This document shows, piece after piece, positions 13,301 to 28,300 of a stretch of 64,000 bases of DNA. The stretch is from Cepaea nemoralis (taxonomy: Eukaryota; Mollusca; Gastropoda; Stylommatophora; Helicidae). The translations under genes were made by a program, and so were the position numbers. The notes under the pieces were generated by a model. It searched no databases and was not told the DNA's origin. It saw only the letters and a list, made by a program, of their open reading frames with translations. Location: contig JACEFZ010011670.1 in assembly GCA_014155875.1 (NCBI GenBank), forward strand, positions 62,001 through 126,000, given 5' to 3'. Every line of letters starts with the position of its first letter. Positions within the stretch are counted from its first letter, which is position 1.

Positions 13301-16300
13301 ACTGATACAGAGTTAACCATTTCTAATGACTAGGGTGCATAAACTGATACAGAGTTAACCATTTCTAATGACTAGGGTGCATAAACTGATACAGAGTTAG
13401 CCATTTCTAATGACTAGGGTGCATAAACTGATACAGAGTTAACCATTTCTAATGACTAGGGTGCATAAACTGATACAGAGTTAACCATTTCTAATGACTA
13501 GGGTGCAGAAACTGATACAGAGTTAACCATTTCTAATGACTAGGGTGCAGAAACTGATACAGAGTTAACCATTTCTAATGACTAGGGTGCAGAAACTGAT
13601 ACAGAGTTAACCATTTCTAATGACTAGGGTGCAGAAACTGATACAGAGTTAACCATTTCTAATGACTAGGGTGCAGAAACTGATACAGAAATATTTAATA
13701 TGTAGCATTTGTTTGTCTGTTTGGGTAACATCTCAACCTTCTTTTTGTTCAGTATGACATTGTGAAGGTTTGTCATCTGTCCTGTTTGTAAGATATTAAT
13801 ATGCATTGCAAACAATTCTTTTAATGTAACAATGTTAAGGTTTGCCATCCTACAAACTGTTCAACTATTAGTGTGCGTATTTTTAGGTTTTCACAACCCT
13901 TTTGTATAAACTATAAGCCTGTATTCATTACTATAAATGTTAGGTTTGCAATCCCATCTCTTAGTACAAAGGTACTACAGTTTTCAGAATCTTGTGTTTG
14001 TATGACATAGTTAAGTCTGTCAAGTCTGTCTTGTTTTATTAAATTGTTAAACCTTTTACAGTTTGCAGTAGTATGATTTATGCATGTCTTTACCTTTCAT
14101 TATAAATGTTAAGGTTTGAAAATCCTTCTTTCACTACTATTTAGCTTTATGGAAGTTTGTGACACAGAGATGAGGAAAATGAATTGCTGTGTCCAGAGAC
14201 TCATTTGTTAGAATGAGCAACTTCATGAAAAACAGAAATATGATGAGCACAAAAATACTTGACTGGAAAGTTGTGTGGGGCCTGTGCTTGTGTTTGAATG
14301 TGAATGCAGGACAAAATAATGAAATGATTAAGAAACTGGAGGCAGTGGATATGTGGGTTTCAGAAGAATGTTGTGAGTATTGTGGACAGAGAAGAAAACA
14401 AATTCTGGGGTATTGACATCTGTGGATGTTACGGGATCACATATAAAAACCATAGGGAAAAGTCAAATGAAATAATTTGGCATATCAGTAGCAGAGGTGG
14501 AATAGAAAACATAGTCTTGTGATGGGAAAATACCTGGCAAGAGAGACAGAAGAAAGACAGAAAGATGTCTGTGGTAAGCTTAGACAACAGGGCAACAGGT
14601 AATTATATCAACACTACCAACTTCATCAAAATGTCTGATGACAGAGGAGTGGAGAGTATTGATCTCCGACATCTTCTCCAGGTGAAACACTTGAAGGACA
14701 AGAATATTCAGTTTTGCAAATCTTTATTAGTTTAGCACGGCAGTGTTGAAGTGTGCACAACTTTTCTACTCCACTTTGAAACTGCTAAGGTTTTTCAAAC
14801 AGTTTACACAGTACTGCTTCTGTTTCATAAAAAAGCAAGATGTCTGACTGTAATAACTATCACTGTGTTCATTTGTAGTACCCATGTAACATTTGCCTGT
14901 GACCTTTGACCTGGAAGTGATGTAGCCTTTGTCTCAGTGTTAACAAAAGTACCCACCTGTAAAGTTAACAGTAGTTTTGATTGGAAAGCAAATGGTGCAA
15001 TAATTATCTGTATGTGGAAGCAACATATTGTATATTGTTTATGTTGCTAATGTATAGAAACAATAACAATGTCTGTATGTTATATGTGTCTTCCTGTATG
15101 GACCTACTCATGATTTTTCCTGTGCTGTGTATACTTAACATTTTGCTTGCTTGTCATACCAGTAACAATATTTTCGCTGTTACATGTATATGGTCTGGGA
15201 ATGTTAACAATGTTACAAAGATAAAGTGTGTGGAAATGGTAACATTTTCATTGTTACATAAAGCCTGCGACAGCAATAACATTTCTCATGTAACGTTTAT
15301 TAAACATGTTGTTGTTGTTTGTCCATCAAGAATGATGATGACCATTCATTCATCCAGTGGGGTTGAAGGTGTGGAGCCGTGGGTTCTAAGATGGCTGATA
15401 AGGCCTATTTTGGCTCGAAATGTTCTTTGACAATGTGGGCAAAGAATGCTTGACGTCTCTGGAGGAGGATTTCCTGCAGTGGTTTTTCTGTCCTATCTTT
15501 TCTTCACAGCTTTTGCAGTCCTGGTTGCCTCACATATGACTGCACCTTTGCGCAATGATGCACGCCACGAATTTCGGTCTCTGGCTGCAGCCTCCCAGGT
15601 GTCATGATGAATTCCAAAAGCATTCAGTGAAATTTTCAGAGTGTCTTTAAAACGTTTCCTCTGGCCACCTTGGGAGCGTTTACCACAACGCAGTTCGCTG
15701 TAAAAAATTCGTTTAGGGAGCCTGTGATCTGGCATGCGAGTCAAGTGACCAGCCCAGCGAATCTGATTCTTCATCAGTAGAGTGTGGATACTGGGCATGG
15801 ATGCTCTTTCTAGGACTTCAGTGTCTGGAATCTTGTCTTGTCATTTCATCCAGTGGGGTTGAAGGTGTGGAGCCATGGGTTCTAAGATGGCTGATAAGGC
15901 CTATTTTGGCTCGAAATGTTCTTTGACAATGTGGGCAAAGAATGCTTGACGTCTCTGGAGGAGGATTTCCTGCAGTGGTTTTTCTGTCCTGCCTTTTCTT
16001 CACAGCTCTTGCAGTCCTGGTTGCCTCACATATGACTGCACCCTTGCGTAATGATGCACGCCACAAATTTCGGTCTCTGGCTGCAGCCTCCCAGGTGTCA
16101 TGATGAATTCCAAAAGCATTCAGTGAAATTTTCAGAGTGTCTTTAAAACGTTTCCTCTGGCCACCTTGGGAGCGTTTACCACAACGCAGTTCGCTGTAAA
16201 AAATTTGTTTAGGGAGCCTGTGATCTGGCATGCGAGTCAAGTGACCAGCCCAGCGAATCTGATTCTTCATCAGTAGAGTGTGGATACTGGGCATGGATGC

Positions 16301-19300
16301 TCTTTCTAGGACTTCAGTGTCTGGAATCTTGTCTTGCCATTTAATCTTCAGTAGCTTCCTTAGGCAGACTGTGTGGAAGTGGTTTAATTTCCTAGCATTC
16401 CCGCTGATAAACAGTCCAGGTTTCACAAGCATATAGCAGTGTGGATAATACAACTGCTTTGTAGACTTTTAGCTTTGTTTGCAGGCTTATTCCAGTTCTG
16501 TCCCATACATTCTTGTACAGTCTGCCAAAGGCTGCACTGCCTTGGAGATTCTTGCATTCACTTCGTCATCGTTAAAACATACACATTGTTACACACATGC
16601 AGTTTGGGAAATCGGAAACATTTCCCCCATTACTTATGTAAAGTTAAGAAACATTAACAATTTTACATAGATTAATTAAGTGGAAATATTAGCATTGTCC
16701 ACTGTTACTTCGGTGGTTTTGGTTTTGGTAAAGGATGACTATTTAATGCAAATTGATATCCCCATAAGTGCTCCAGTCTCCTTCCATAGATCACACAAGG
16801 AGAGTCTCAGCACAGTGCACTAACTCTGAAACACCGGGGAGGTTCCACATATGTGTATTCCAGAATTGGACATGCTATAAGTGTTCTATTTGTGGCTAGG
16901 TTTTCTCATCTTAAAATTTAGCGTAGGCAGTAGCTTATTCAGCCTGCTCATTTTTACTCTAATTGCTGAGGCATTTAAAACAAGCTATGGGCCCTGTGAG
17001 TTTTTGGCCCTTGTCAGAGAAGGCTATGTGTCCAATGCACTACCCCAGGTTCAGGCGGGCTGTTTCCTTATTTCTCTTCCACACAGTTGAGACCATGTAA
17101 TCAACCAGGTTTGTACGAACAAAACGTGGTTGCTAGAATCTCTTCATGATGACAAAGCGAGCATAAGAAAGACAAACAGATCAAGTATGGAACATATGAA
17201 CAGACTTTATTTTCAAAGGGTCACAAATTGGGCACACAGGCCCATCTTAAATTCAGCCCTTCCAGTCATCTTTTGCACACTGATTATCTATCATAAAGGT
17301 TACATTGACATTAATAAAATAAAGAGGCAAACATTGTAAAATGAATGCTGTATACAAACAAGAAACAAACAATTCATATTTCAACGTTAAAAGACACACA
17401 AGCAGACAGAGTAGCAATGCCCCTGTAACTTAACCAAGAGTCCATGAAAATTGTAACATTCCTCTCACTGTGTAGACACATCCATTGGTAATGTAACATC
17501 TTTTGTATGTTACATTTGTATTGTTAAAAAATCAGTAACATGCTTCCCATTTAAAGGACGTGGAAAATTCATGAGCTTTTCTAAGCAGCATAACAATTGT
17601 TGCCTCTTTACTGGGTGTTTGGGCTTTTGCTGAATTTGAGAAATTTTGTATTTATTTCTTTCATTTTACATTCACATATTTTTGTATAAACTTGTAGATT
17701 ATAACTTGGTTTTAAGTAGCTCATATAGAAGTGGTTTAGATTATAGATTGCTCACTGTCATTTGTAGTTATTCTCTCTCTGTTCTTTATTTGTGATTATC
17801 TATGTATCTTTAGATATGTGTATCCTTAGATCTCTGTCTCTATCTCTATGCCTATCTTTATGTCCCTATCTCTATGTCTTTATTTCTGTGTCTCTATCTC
17901 TGTGTCTATATTTCTGTGTATATCTCTGTGTCTCTGATGTTCATGCTGTGTGAAATGGCCCCAGTATACACAACATACAGGATTACTAGAGTTCATGAGG
18001 ATTATATAAACCATTGTGGCTGTGCATGTTTGTGTGTATGCATGTTTGTGTGTGTATGCATGTCTGTGTGTGTATGCATGTCCTTGCTGCATGTTTTGGG
18101 CATGATTCTTGTTGTAGTTTGGTATTATAGCCATTGCCAGCATCTCTCTCTCTCTGTGTCTGATTTCTCTATGTCTATGAGTGTGTGGGAGAAATACAGA
18201 ATGAGGAAGGGAATTAAGGAGGTAAATAGGGTTAGAAAGAGAGGAGAGAGGGAAAGAGAAGGATAAGGGAAAGGAGTGAGAGAGGGACCATGGGTCATAA
18301 AATGCTTTCACAAGATTTCATTAGGACAGGGACATAGGTGGGGGTGGTTGAAACAGGTCACCTGACCTCACAATGAAATGTAGTATATGTGAAAGTGTAT
18401 CACTTCACACCAAACAGGATCATGCTAGCAGTCAGATTACTATTACCACAAAACAGTCATGCCTCAGAGATGGAGCTGTGACATATCTGTGTGCTGTCTG
18501 GACACGGATTTCTGAGTTTGGCACAACACATCGTTGTTGTTGTTGTTGTTGTTGATGTTGTTTATGTTATTGTTGTTGGTGTTGTTGTGTCACTTGAAAC
18601 TGCAGCCAACTAATGATCACATGTACTTGGGTGTCCATGCTGACTTGACTTCAACACCTCTGTCCCGTGCCAGCGGCTCCCAAAATGTGCTTCAAAGCAA
18701 CATGCTAGACTAGTCACAATATTTAAAAACAAGGTTTTTTTTCTCCCTCCCTCAACCACGCCCCAATCTCTTTTTCCCTGCCAATATCCTTCCCGCTCTC
18801 TTTCTCTCCCTTCCGACCTCTCCATCCTCCCTCTCTGTTTTTCTAACTCCCTCCCATCTCTGTCTCTCCTTTTTACACTCACTCCTCTCTCCTCTCTCTT
18901 TTTCTCTCCTTCCCTCTCTTCCTTCTCTGTCCCCTCCCTGCCAGTGGTTCCCAAAATGTGGTTCGGGGCACTGTGGTAGAAAAAAATTCATATACAAGAA
19001 AAACAAATATGAACAATATAAAAATAGAAAGTTATCAAATTGTGGTTTGTGTGAGCGCTAGCTTTCCCTGTCATCAGGTCCCTTGCCATCAGACGACTTC
19101 TGAGATACTTGTAATTACACCCCCAAGTCAAAGATAAGAGGTTTACATTTAAGTATTTAAGTCCAACTGACCGGTGTCCAGAATGATTCCACGATGCTGC
19201 AGCCAGAAAAGAAACTTTTAGCACATTTAATCCCTCAGCCTCACCAACTCCCTCACCTGTGTATGCAAATATGGAGAGACCCTCATGCCTTTTAAGAGCT

Positions 19301-22300
19301 AAAGCAAGGGCCAGCGTTAGTTCTGGTCAGTCAAAAATCTGGCACGGTGCAAGCATATTTTCATTCCACAAATGGGGCCTAGAGCTGCAAGTTTGGGAGT
19401 CACTGCTCCGGGATGCACTATATTTTCTTGCCATATATGTATATGTGATTCTATTGTACTGTTATAGAAATTATTGTTTCACACACATATTTATCTGCAT
19501 ATGAAAGGATAATTTAATGGAATGTTTACTGCATGATGTTGCCAGATACGAAGGAGTATTTATGAATGTTTATTGATGTCTAAAGATGATTGTTGTGTTC
19601 ATGTGGTAATTTGTTGTACACTTGTACCGCAATTGCACCTGCCCTCTTCAGGCAAAATGGGCAGTGCCGTCTTTAGACAGAATGTGGTGGAGGACATGGT
19701 CAGATGAAACCGCCGAGGACTGGAATGAGAGAGACCGTGGCAGTCCTAGTCCCACTTTTGGGGTGAGCGCCTCAGGGGCACGTCCAAAAAGCCACACCCT
19801 GCCCAAATCACAGTCACTGCATGAACAGTTGTGGGAGGGGATTCAACGCAAGTCCGTGGATTTCCTGCGTGGCGGCAGCAACTTGCTTGCCAGAACCAAC
19901 AGTAAAGAGGACACGCCAGGCCAGCAGGTAGGGGGATTGCGTGCCAGGCATGGATGTGGCCAGGAACGGCTTTTATCTTTTACATCATAGCCAGATTTTG
20001 TATCATTTTGTAGCTTGTGGTGTGTCTGTTTGGTTTTTTTAAAATTTAAAATTTTAAAATATATCATTTATTTCATATAAAAATAGATAAAACTATAAAG
20101 CATGCCAGATTCATATAATTTCATAGCTAGTTATGATTTTCACCAACCAACTACATATAAAACATAGCATTTACATTGTGATAGTGTCAGAAGCTAGATA
20201 CACAATGTAGCATGCCTGTATGCAATGGCAGTAAAGATAATCCTAATTGTAAATCATGATGTACAGCATCAATGTAATCATGGCATGTCATCACAACAAC
20301 AACGGCACATCAGTATATCACTGCATTTGTACTTACTTGTCAAATTATATTCCATGTCACTTTGACTAGCATCTGTCCAACATTTCTATCTACTTGTCAA
20401 ATTATATTTCATGTCACTTTGACTAGCATCTGTCAAACATTTCTATCTACTTGTCAAATTATATTTCATGTCATTTTGATTAGCTTCTGTCAAACATTTC
20501 TATCTACTTGTCAAATTATATTTCATGTAATTTTGACTAGTTTCTGTCAAACATTTCTATCTACTTGTTAAATTATATTCCATGTCACTTTGACTAGCAT
20601 CTGTCCAACATTTCTATTTACTTGTCAAATTAAAGTCCATATTACTTTGACTAGCATCTGTCAAACATTTCTATTTACTTGTCAAAGTGAAGTCCAGATA
20701 CTTAGTATACTTGTCAAATTATATTCCATGTCACTTTGACTAGCAGTTTTCACACATTTCTATTTACTTGTCAAATTAAAGTCCACATTACTTTGACTAG
20801 TATCTGTCAAACATTTCTATTGTCAAAGTAAAGTCCAGATACTTAGTATACTTGTCAAATTATATTCCATGTCACTTTGACTAGCAGTTTTCACACATTT
20901 CTATTTACTTGCCAAATTAAAGTCCAGATGCTTAGTAAACTTATTAATTTATATTCTATGTCACTTTAACTAGCATCTGTCAAAAATTCCTGTTTACTTG
21001 TAAAATTAAAGTCCAAATGCTTAGTAAACTTGTCAAATTAAAGTCAGGGTGATTACTTTACTTGTCAAATTACATCCAAATACTTACTTTAATTAGCAGC
21101 TGTCAAACATTTAATACAGATTTGAATGCGTCTGACATTGCTGAGTAAAGTAGGTTATCTATTTTGGAAACAGAAGATTTTCATGTGTTCAAATTATTTG
21201 GTTTGGGATTTTCAAACTGGCAACAAGCACTTTTTGTTTTGGTTGTGATGATGTGCTGTAGTGTTTAGAGTAGTGGAAAGTTTGATGTCTGGTTTTCTGT
21301 GTGTTTTATGTTTGAAATTGTGTCTGTTTTCTAGAAGCTGAAACCCATTGGTTATGGGTATTTCTGTACTTCTGTTGTACTATGACAAAACCCTCAGGTT
21401 CTGGTTATTTCTTTTGTGCTAAGATGAAACCCTCCGGTTATGGTTATATGGTTTGTGTACTTCTATTGTACTATGATGAAAACTGTCATGGATTTTTTGG
21501 TTTGTTGTTTTATTTAAATTGTTCCCATGCAGATAATTATTGCACTACTGCGCAGCTTTTTCAAGTGATGTAGTTTTTTTTGTTTCCTTATTTAGTCATT
21601 ATTTATAATTTTTAGAGTCCTTTAATGACTTTTGATTTATCCCTACTTCCTTTGAGGATATTGTGGGAGTGGTCGGTTAAATTATTATCATAATCATGTC
21701 ATGTGCTAATCTGCATTCCAAGATGTTCACCATGACTGGTGTCAAGCGCTGTGTGTTTGTGCGTGTGGTGAGATGAAAAGTTGCCACTATATTCCCTATG
21801 TTGTTGTAATGTAAACAGTTGGCACTGGAAAATGTGGAGACCAGAAAAGACAAAGTCCCACCTTTGTTTTCCCAGCGAGAACAGCTCAGGGTGTGGAGGT
21901 TCGGTCATGTCTGTAGAAATGAAGAAGACATCCTACCATGGAAAACATAGCAACTAATAAATGGTGGTTGAAATCCAGAATACCATGGGGTGTTGCCTGT
22001 TTCCTTCAGATGTCCGATGAGTTTCCTTATGTTTTAGTGTCTTGTTTAAACACAAGCTACCTACAGTTGTAATTAACATGATCATTGTTTGTTCTCTTAA
22101 GTCATCTATTTTTCTGACATTTTAGTACAGTGATTCTCAAACTGTGTCTGTCTACTGCCCCCTTACTCTCCTGTCCACATCCCTGGTGCTCCAACACAAA
22201 GCATATGTGATTCTGGAATACAAACACAAGGACCCTCAGCTGTATTTAGTGCACTGTGCTGAGATTCTCCTTGTGTGATCTTTGGGAGACTTAAACACCT

Positions 22301-25300
22301 ATAGAGGTACCCGAGTGCAATTATAGTGATGCTTTGCGAACAACAATTCTATGCACAAATCCACAATATTGTTCTCTACAGATGTGAAGTTCCAGTACTG
22401 GCCATGCACACTTCGCTGGTTTATGAGCTTGGAGAGGGCAAAGAGAGCTCTTCCACACATTTCCCTTGGAGATTGATACAAGGTTGAGAGAAAAGTCTCT
22501 ACACCAGCCTGACTCCGATTGATGCAGGCCCTTTTCATGATGAAGACGACCTGAACACCACTGCATCAGACTTCAGTATTAAGACTCACAGTCTTCCAGA
22601 GGATTCACAACCAAACACCCAACTATCCATGCACACACCTCTTCGTATTAAGTCTACCACAAATTCAAAATCTCACCATCACATGGATAAGTGTCATCCC
22701 CCAGAATGCTGCACACTGTGAGAACCACTGGTTTAGCTAGAGGGGTTTTTATATTTAGAATGGATGTTGGATGGAATGGATGTTGGATAGAATGGATGTT
22801 GGATAGAATGAAAATTATATAGAATGGATGTTGTATGTAATTTATGTTTAATAGAATGGATGTTGGATAGGATGAGCTGTAGATCTGAGCTTGTCCTTGT
22901 TGTGTCAGGGCAAGCGAGCCATGGCACAGTGCTCCCAGCAGACGCTGAAGAAGAGCGTGGACATGAAGTCCAGACTGGAGGAGGCCATCTTGGGACAGGC
23001 AATGCCAGAACGGAGATGATGCTCAGACGGAGGCAGAACTCCCAGTTATCGTTGTCTGGTGAGTGTTTCTGCCAGGCAGAGATATTATCTTGATTGATCC
23101 ATTCAATCATGCATTCATTCATTCATTCATTCATTCATGCATGCATGCATTCATTCATTCATTCATTCATTCATTCATCCATCCATCCATCCATTCATTA
23201 ATCCATTCCTCACAAAAGAGGAAAGTCATGGATGGATGAAGCCAAAGACATTCTTCAACAGGTGTGTTCACTTGAAGATTTAGAACCGGGCGAGGAGTGG
23301 GTACAAGTGCCAACAGAATTCATACATCCTTTTCAGTTTACATCCATTTAGACAAAAATGCAGACTAGAAAATCCAGCTGTTGTGGAGGCGGAAGTACAG
23401 GCTTCGATCTTTTAGAATTCTTTAGAGGGTGATGCTGTCATTTACATAGATAGGTTAGTCGTTCATGGGCTTTCACGGCTTAGGCTGGAGGAAGAATTGT
23501 GAAGGAAGATTCTGGTGCATTTGGTTGACCACAAGTAGTCTGACTATGGAAGTCATGGCTGTAAGTAAAGCAATAACATGAATTGAGACACAGACATTCT
23601 CTCGGGCATGCTTCCTTGGTCACTCAATGGATATGCTCAAGAAGATAGAGATAGGATGGGTCTGAAGACAGTAGTTGTTGTCTCTGGAGCGGTCACAGTT
23701 GGCAAAGATTAGTTTCATTTTCATGCCAGGGCATTCTGGTGTACAAGGAAATGAGCGGGCTGACAAGCTCGCAGGTGAGGCTACTGTGGAGGGCGGACGA
23801 GCCATGGACCAGGCTGATATACTGAATGCTCTGTGAGAAGTAAGACATTTGCGAGAATCAAGTGATGACTGTGAATCTACAACCATGGTCAGACTGCAAG
23901 AACAGCAAGTTAAAAGAGGGGTGGCCAGACAAGAACACTATTCAGGAAGCCAAAGAAAATTAATAAACCAACACAGAACTGGCGTCGTTAGCCGCTACAC
24001 GCTGCTGGATTTACTGAGGAGGGGATCCGAGCACTTATGGACTGAATGGTTCACTGTGCAATGAGGATGATCTGTCGACTAACTAACTATTCATTCACTT
24101 ATCCATCTATTCATTCACTCATCAATTCATTAATTGACTTTTCTATTCGTTCACTCATCCATCCATCCATTCATTCACTCATCCACTCATTCATACATTT
24201 ATTCACTTTTCTTTTTCACTTATTCATTCATTCACTTTTTATTCATTCTCTCATCCACTCATTCATTCTCTCACTTATTCATTCATTTTTGTTTATTTAT
24301 TCACTCATCTACTCATTTATTCATTCAGTCTTTAATTCATTCAGTCTTTAATTTATTCACTCATTATTACTTCATTTACATTTTTTAAAGCCTTGACACA
24401 TTTATTAATTTATTTATGCACCTTTATATTCATCCATATATTTGTTTGACTGGTTGCACGTCCATTTATTCATTCATTCACTCATCCATTTACTCATCTA
24501 CTCATTCATTCATTCATCCATCCATTCATTCATTCATTCATTCATTCACTCATCCATTCACTCATCCATTCATTCATTCTGTGTGTTACACATAGAGTTT
24601 CAGTTTAGAACACCTACAACATATTTATTTCTATGATTTTGTTGTATTCATCGACTGTCCAGGAATGTTGCTTATTTACTCAGCCACCACACATCTTTCC
24701 TTATCACACTACATTCCATCTGATCACACATCATGCCACTTCAACTTAAGGCATTGAGGGCTATGGCAGCAATCGGGGTAGATCAGAGGATGCTGTACAG
24801 GCTCTTTCAGCAGTTAATAATTTCTGTCATTGAGTATGGTTTGGGGCTGCTGACAATATCAAAGAGCCAGCTTGAAAGGTTGGAGCGCATACAGAATGCT
24901 GCCATGCGGTTAATCCTGGGGTGCACAAAGGACACAGCAATTATATGCATGAGGCATATCCTGGCGCTACTAACAATGACGGATAGGCATAGAGTCCTTC
25001 AGGCCAAATGGTACCTGAGAGTTGCCGCAGACAGGGATCACCCGCTGCATGCAGCAATGGATATGGTAAAGGGCCATAGACTAAGACGAGGCAGGTCCTG
25101 GAATGCACAGGAAGAACTTTCTATATGTCAGGTGTGTGATCTAGAGATCATCAATCGTGAAAGAGAGTGGGTTGAAGTTCTGGAAGACATGATGGACTGG
25201 CACAATGTAATAATAACACTGAGTCGTGAGTGCAGAGAATGGGCAGCGGGCCGCACAGAGTTTGAAGTGCAACAGCTGATCCAGAGCAACACACATCAAG

Positions 25301-28300
25301 GTGACATAGTCATCTACGCCGAGGGGTCAGTGGTGAGAAACAGACGTAGTGGCTGGGGATTTACTGCAAAGGCTAATGGGTGAGTCTTGAAAAAGGAGAG
25401 CCTGGCATGTGAGACTATCACCTCCGGCGTGAGAATGGAGGTGGAGGCAGTGGCAGCGGCATTCCGATGGCTGGAGGAGACTGCTGCAACACACGTTGTG
25501 TTCATTACGGATTCAAAGAGTATGCTTGGCAAGGTGGAGAGGGGGGTGTTTCGTGTGGAGTCGCTCTCGTCGCTTCAGAGGTCACAGATTGTGAGAATTG
25601 TATGGATACTTTGCCCTGGCCATGCGAGTTTATGGGGGAATGAACAGGCTGATAGGCTGGCAGGGAATACACCTCTTGGTGGTATTTTGTCTATGGACAA
25701 GGGGAGGTGGTCGTGCACTTGTGGGACCAGGTGGAGAAGGCGTAGGAACAGATTGAGAACCCATATGTGGAAAGAATGAGATTGCGGGGGATCGGCAGGG
25801 GTTCTGGAAGAATCTCAAAACTGAGAGGGAAGACCAGGAGAACTTTTAATCAGATAGCGGTGGGAACGATTAGTAGTATGACTCTTCGCTAGCTGTTGAA
25901 CGAGGGGACGGAGCACGTATGGGAATGTACTGAGTGCAGTGATGTCGGTTCTTGACTCAACTTCAACACACATCATGCCACTTCATCACACATCATGTCA
26001 CTTCATAAAACATCCCACTTCATCACACATCATGCCACTTCATCACACATCATGCCACTTCAACACACATCATGCCACTTCATCACACATCATGTCACTT
26101 CATCAAACATCCCACTTCATCAAACATCATGTCACTTCATCAAACATCATGCCACTTCATCACACATCATGCCACTTCATCACACATCATGTCACTTCAA
26201 CACACATCATGCCACTTCATCACACATCATGTCACTTCATCAAACATCCCACTTCATCAAACATCATGCCACTTCATCAAACATGTCACTTCATCAAACA
26301 TCATGTCACTTCATCAAACATCATGCCACTTCATCAAACATCATGTCACTTCATCAAACATCCCACGTCATAAAACATCATGCCACTTCATCAAACATGT
26401 CACTTCATCAAACATCATGCCACTTCATCAAAAATCATGTCACTTCATCAAACATCCCACTTCATCACACATCATGCCACTTCATCACACATCATGTCAC
26501 TTCAAGACACATCATGCCACTTCATCACACATCATGTCACTTCATCAAACATCCCACTTCATCAAACATCATGCGACTTCATCACACATCATGTCACTTC
26601 AACACTCATCATGCCACTTCATCAAACATCATGCCACTTCATCAAACATCATGCCACTTCATCAAACATCATGCCACTTCATCAAACATCCCACTTCATC
26701 AAACATCATGCCACTTCATCACACATCATGTCACTTCATCAAACATCATGCCACTTCATCAAACATCCCACTTCATAAAACATCATGCCACTTCATCACA
26801 CATCATGTCATTTCAACACACATCATGCCACTTCATCACACATCATGTCACTTCATCAAACATCCCACTTCATCAAACATCATGCCACTTCATCACACAT
26901 CATGATATTGTGTGGGTGAGGTATGTGTGTGTGGGTGGGGGATTTTTGTGGTGTGTGAGTGGGGGTATGGGGTGGATGGGTAAGGGTATCTGTGTGGGTG
27001 TGGGTGGGATTATTTTGTGGTATCTGGTTGGGGGATATGTGTGTGGTGTGTAAGTGGGGATGTGTTGGTGAGGGATATGTGTGTGTGTGGTGCATGGGTT
27101 GGGAATAGTGCGTGGTAGGAGGTGTATGTGTATGTGATGTGCGGGTGGGGGATTGTGTGGTGGGGGATTAGGTTAAGGCATGTGTGGGTGGGTGGAAGTT
27201 GTATGTGTGGGTGGTGGTGTGTGTGTGAGTGGATTGGGGATGTATGGGTAGTTTAGGAGATGTGTGTGTGTGGGGGGGGGGGGGTAGGGACAGGTCAGTT
27301 GGTGGGGATGTGTGTGTATGGTTTGGGGATGTGTGAGTGGATGTGCGATGTGTGGGTTGGTGGGGGATTGTGTGTGTGGGTGGGGAATATGTTGTCGATG
27401 GAGATGTGGCTGGGGGAAGGGTGGTTTGAGGTGTGGGTGGGGAGAGGATGTGTGGGGTAGAATGTGGATGGGCATGGGATGTGTGGGTTGGTGGGGGAAT
27501 GTTTGTGGGTGGCGAGTGTGTTTGATTGGGGGATCAGGTGAGGGCCAGTGTGTGTGGGTGGGGGATGTGCGGGAGGGGGATGGGTCGGTTGGTGGGGTAT
27601 GTATGTGTCCCTTGGTGTGCGTGTGTGTCGGTAGGTGGGGGTGTGTATGTGTCCCTTGGTGCGCATGTGTGTGGGTAGGTGGGGGTGTTGTGTGGGTGGG
27701 GTGATGTATGGATAGGTGGGAGATGGGCTTCATACCATGGTAATTAGCCTTGTTTATGTTTACAACACTCATTTCACAATGCTTATTTTTCTTCCTATGC
27801 AAATGTATAATGCTCTTGATGAACGAAAGACGAGTGATTGGAAGGGCCGAATGTAAGACGGGCCTGCGCGCCCAATTTGTGACCCTAATAAAGTTGATTT
27901 GATTTGATCATGTCACTTCATCAAACATCATGCCACTTCATCACACATCATGTCAGTTCATCAAACATCCCACTTCATCAAACATCATACCGCTTCATCA
28001 AACATGTCACTTCATCAAACATCAGGCCATTTCATCAAACATCATGTCACTTCATCAAACATCACGTCACTTCATCAAACATCATGTCACTTCATCAAAC
28101 ATCATGCCACTTCATCAGACATCATGCCACTTCATCAGACATCATGTAACTTCATCAAACATCATGTCACTTCATCAACCATCCCACTTCATCAAATATC
28201 ATGCCACTTCATCAAACATCATGCCACTTCATCAAACATCCCACTTCATCAAACAAGATGCCACTTCATCAAACATCATGCCACTTCATCACATATCATC

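Noticed and set aside
14189..14416. 75-codon ORF in the long intron
   Set aside because: No recognised motif and no splice-site or composition support. Left as unassigned intron.
17874..18311. Overlapping 130- and 143-codon ORFs on opposite strands
   Set aside because: Both come from TCTCTGTG and GTATGCATGT simple repeats and read in both directions.
25995..27053. 352-codon and related ORFs of His-Ser-Thr repeats
   Set aside because: Product of the CATCA minisatellite. Open in several frames with no non-repeat domain.
27173..27802. 209-codon Pro/His/Thr-rich minus-strand ORF
   Set aside because: Reverse reading of the GT/GGG-rich low-complexity tract.
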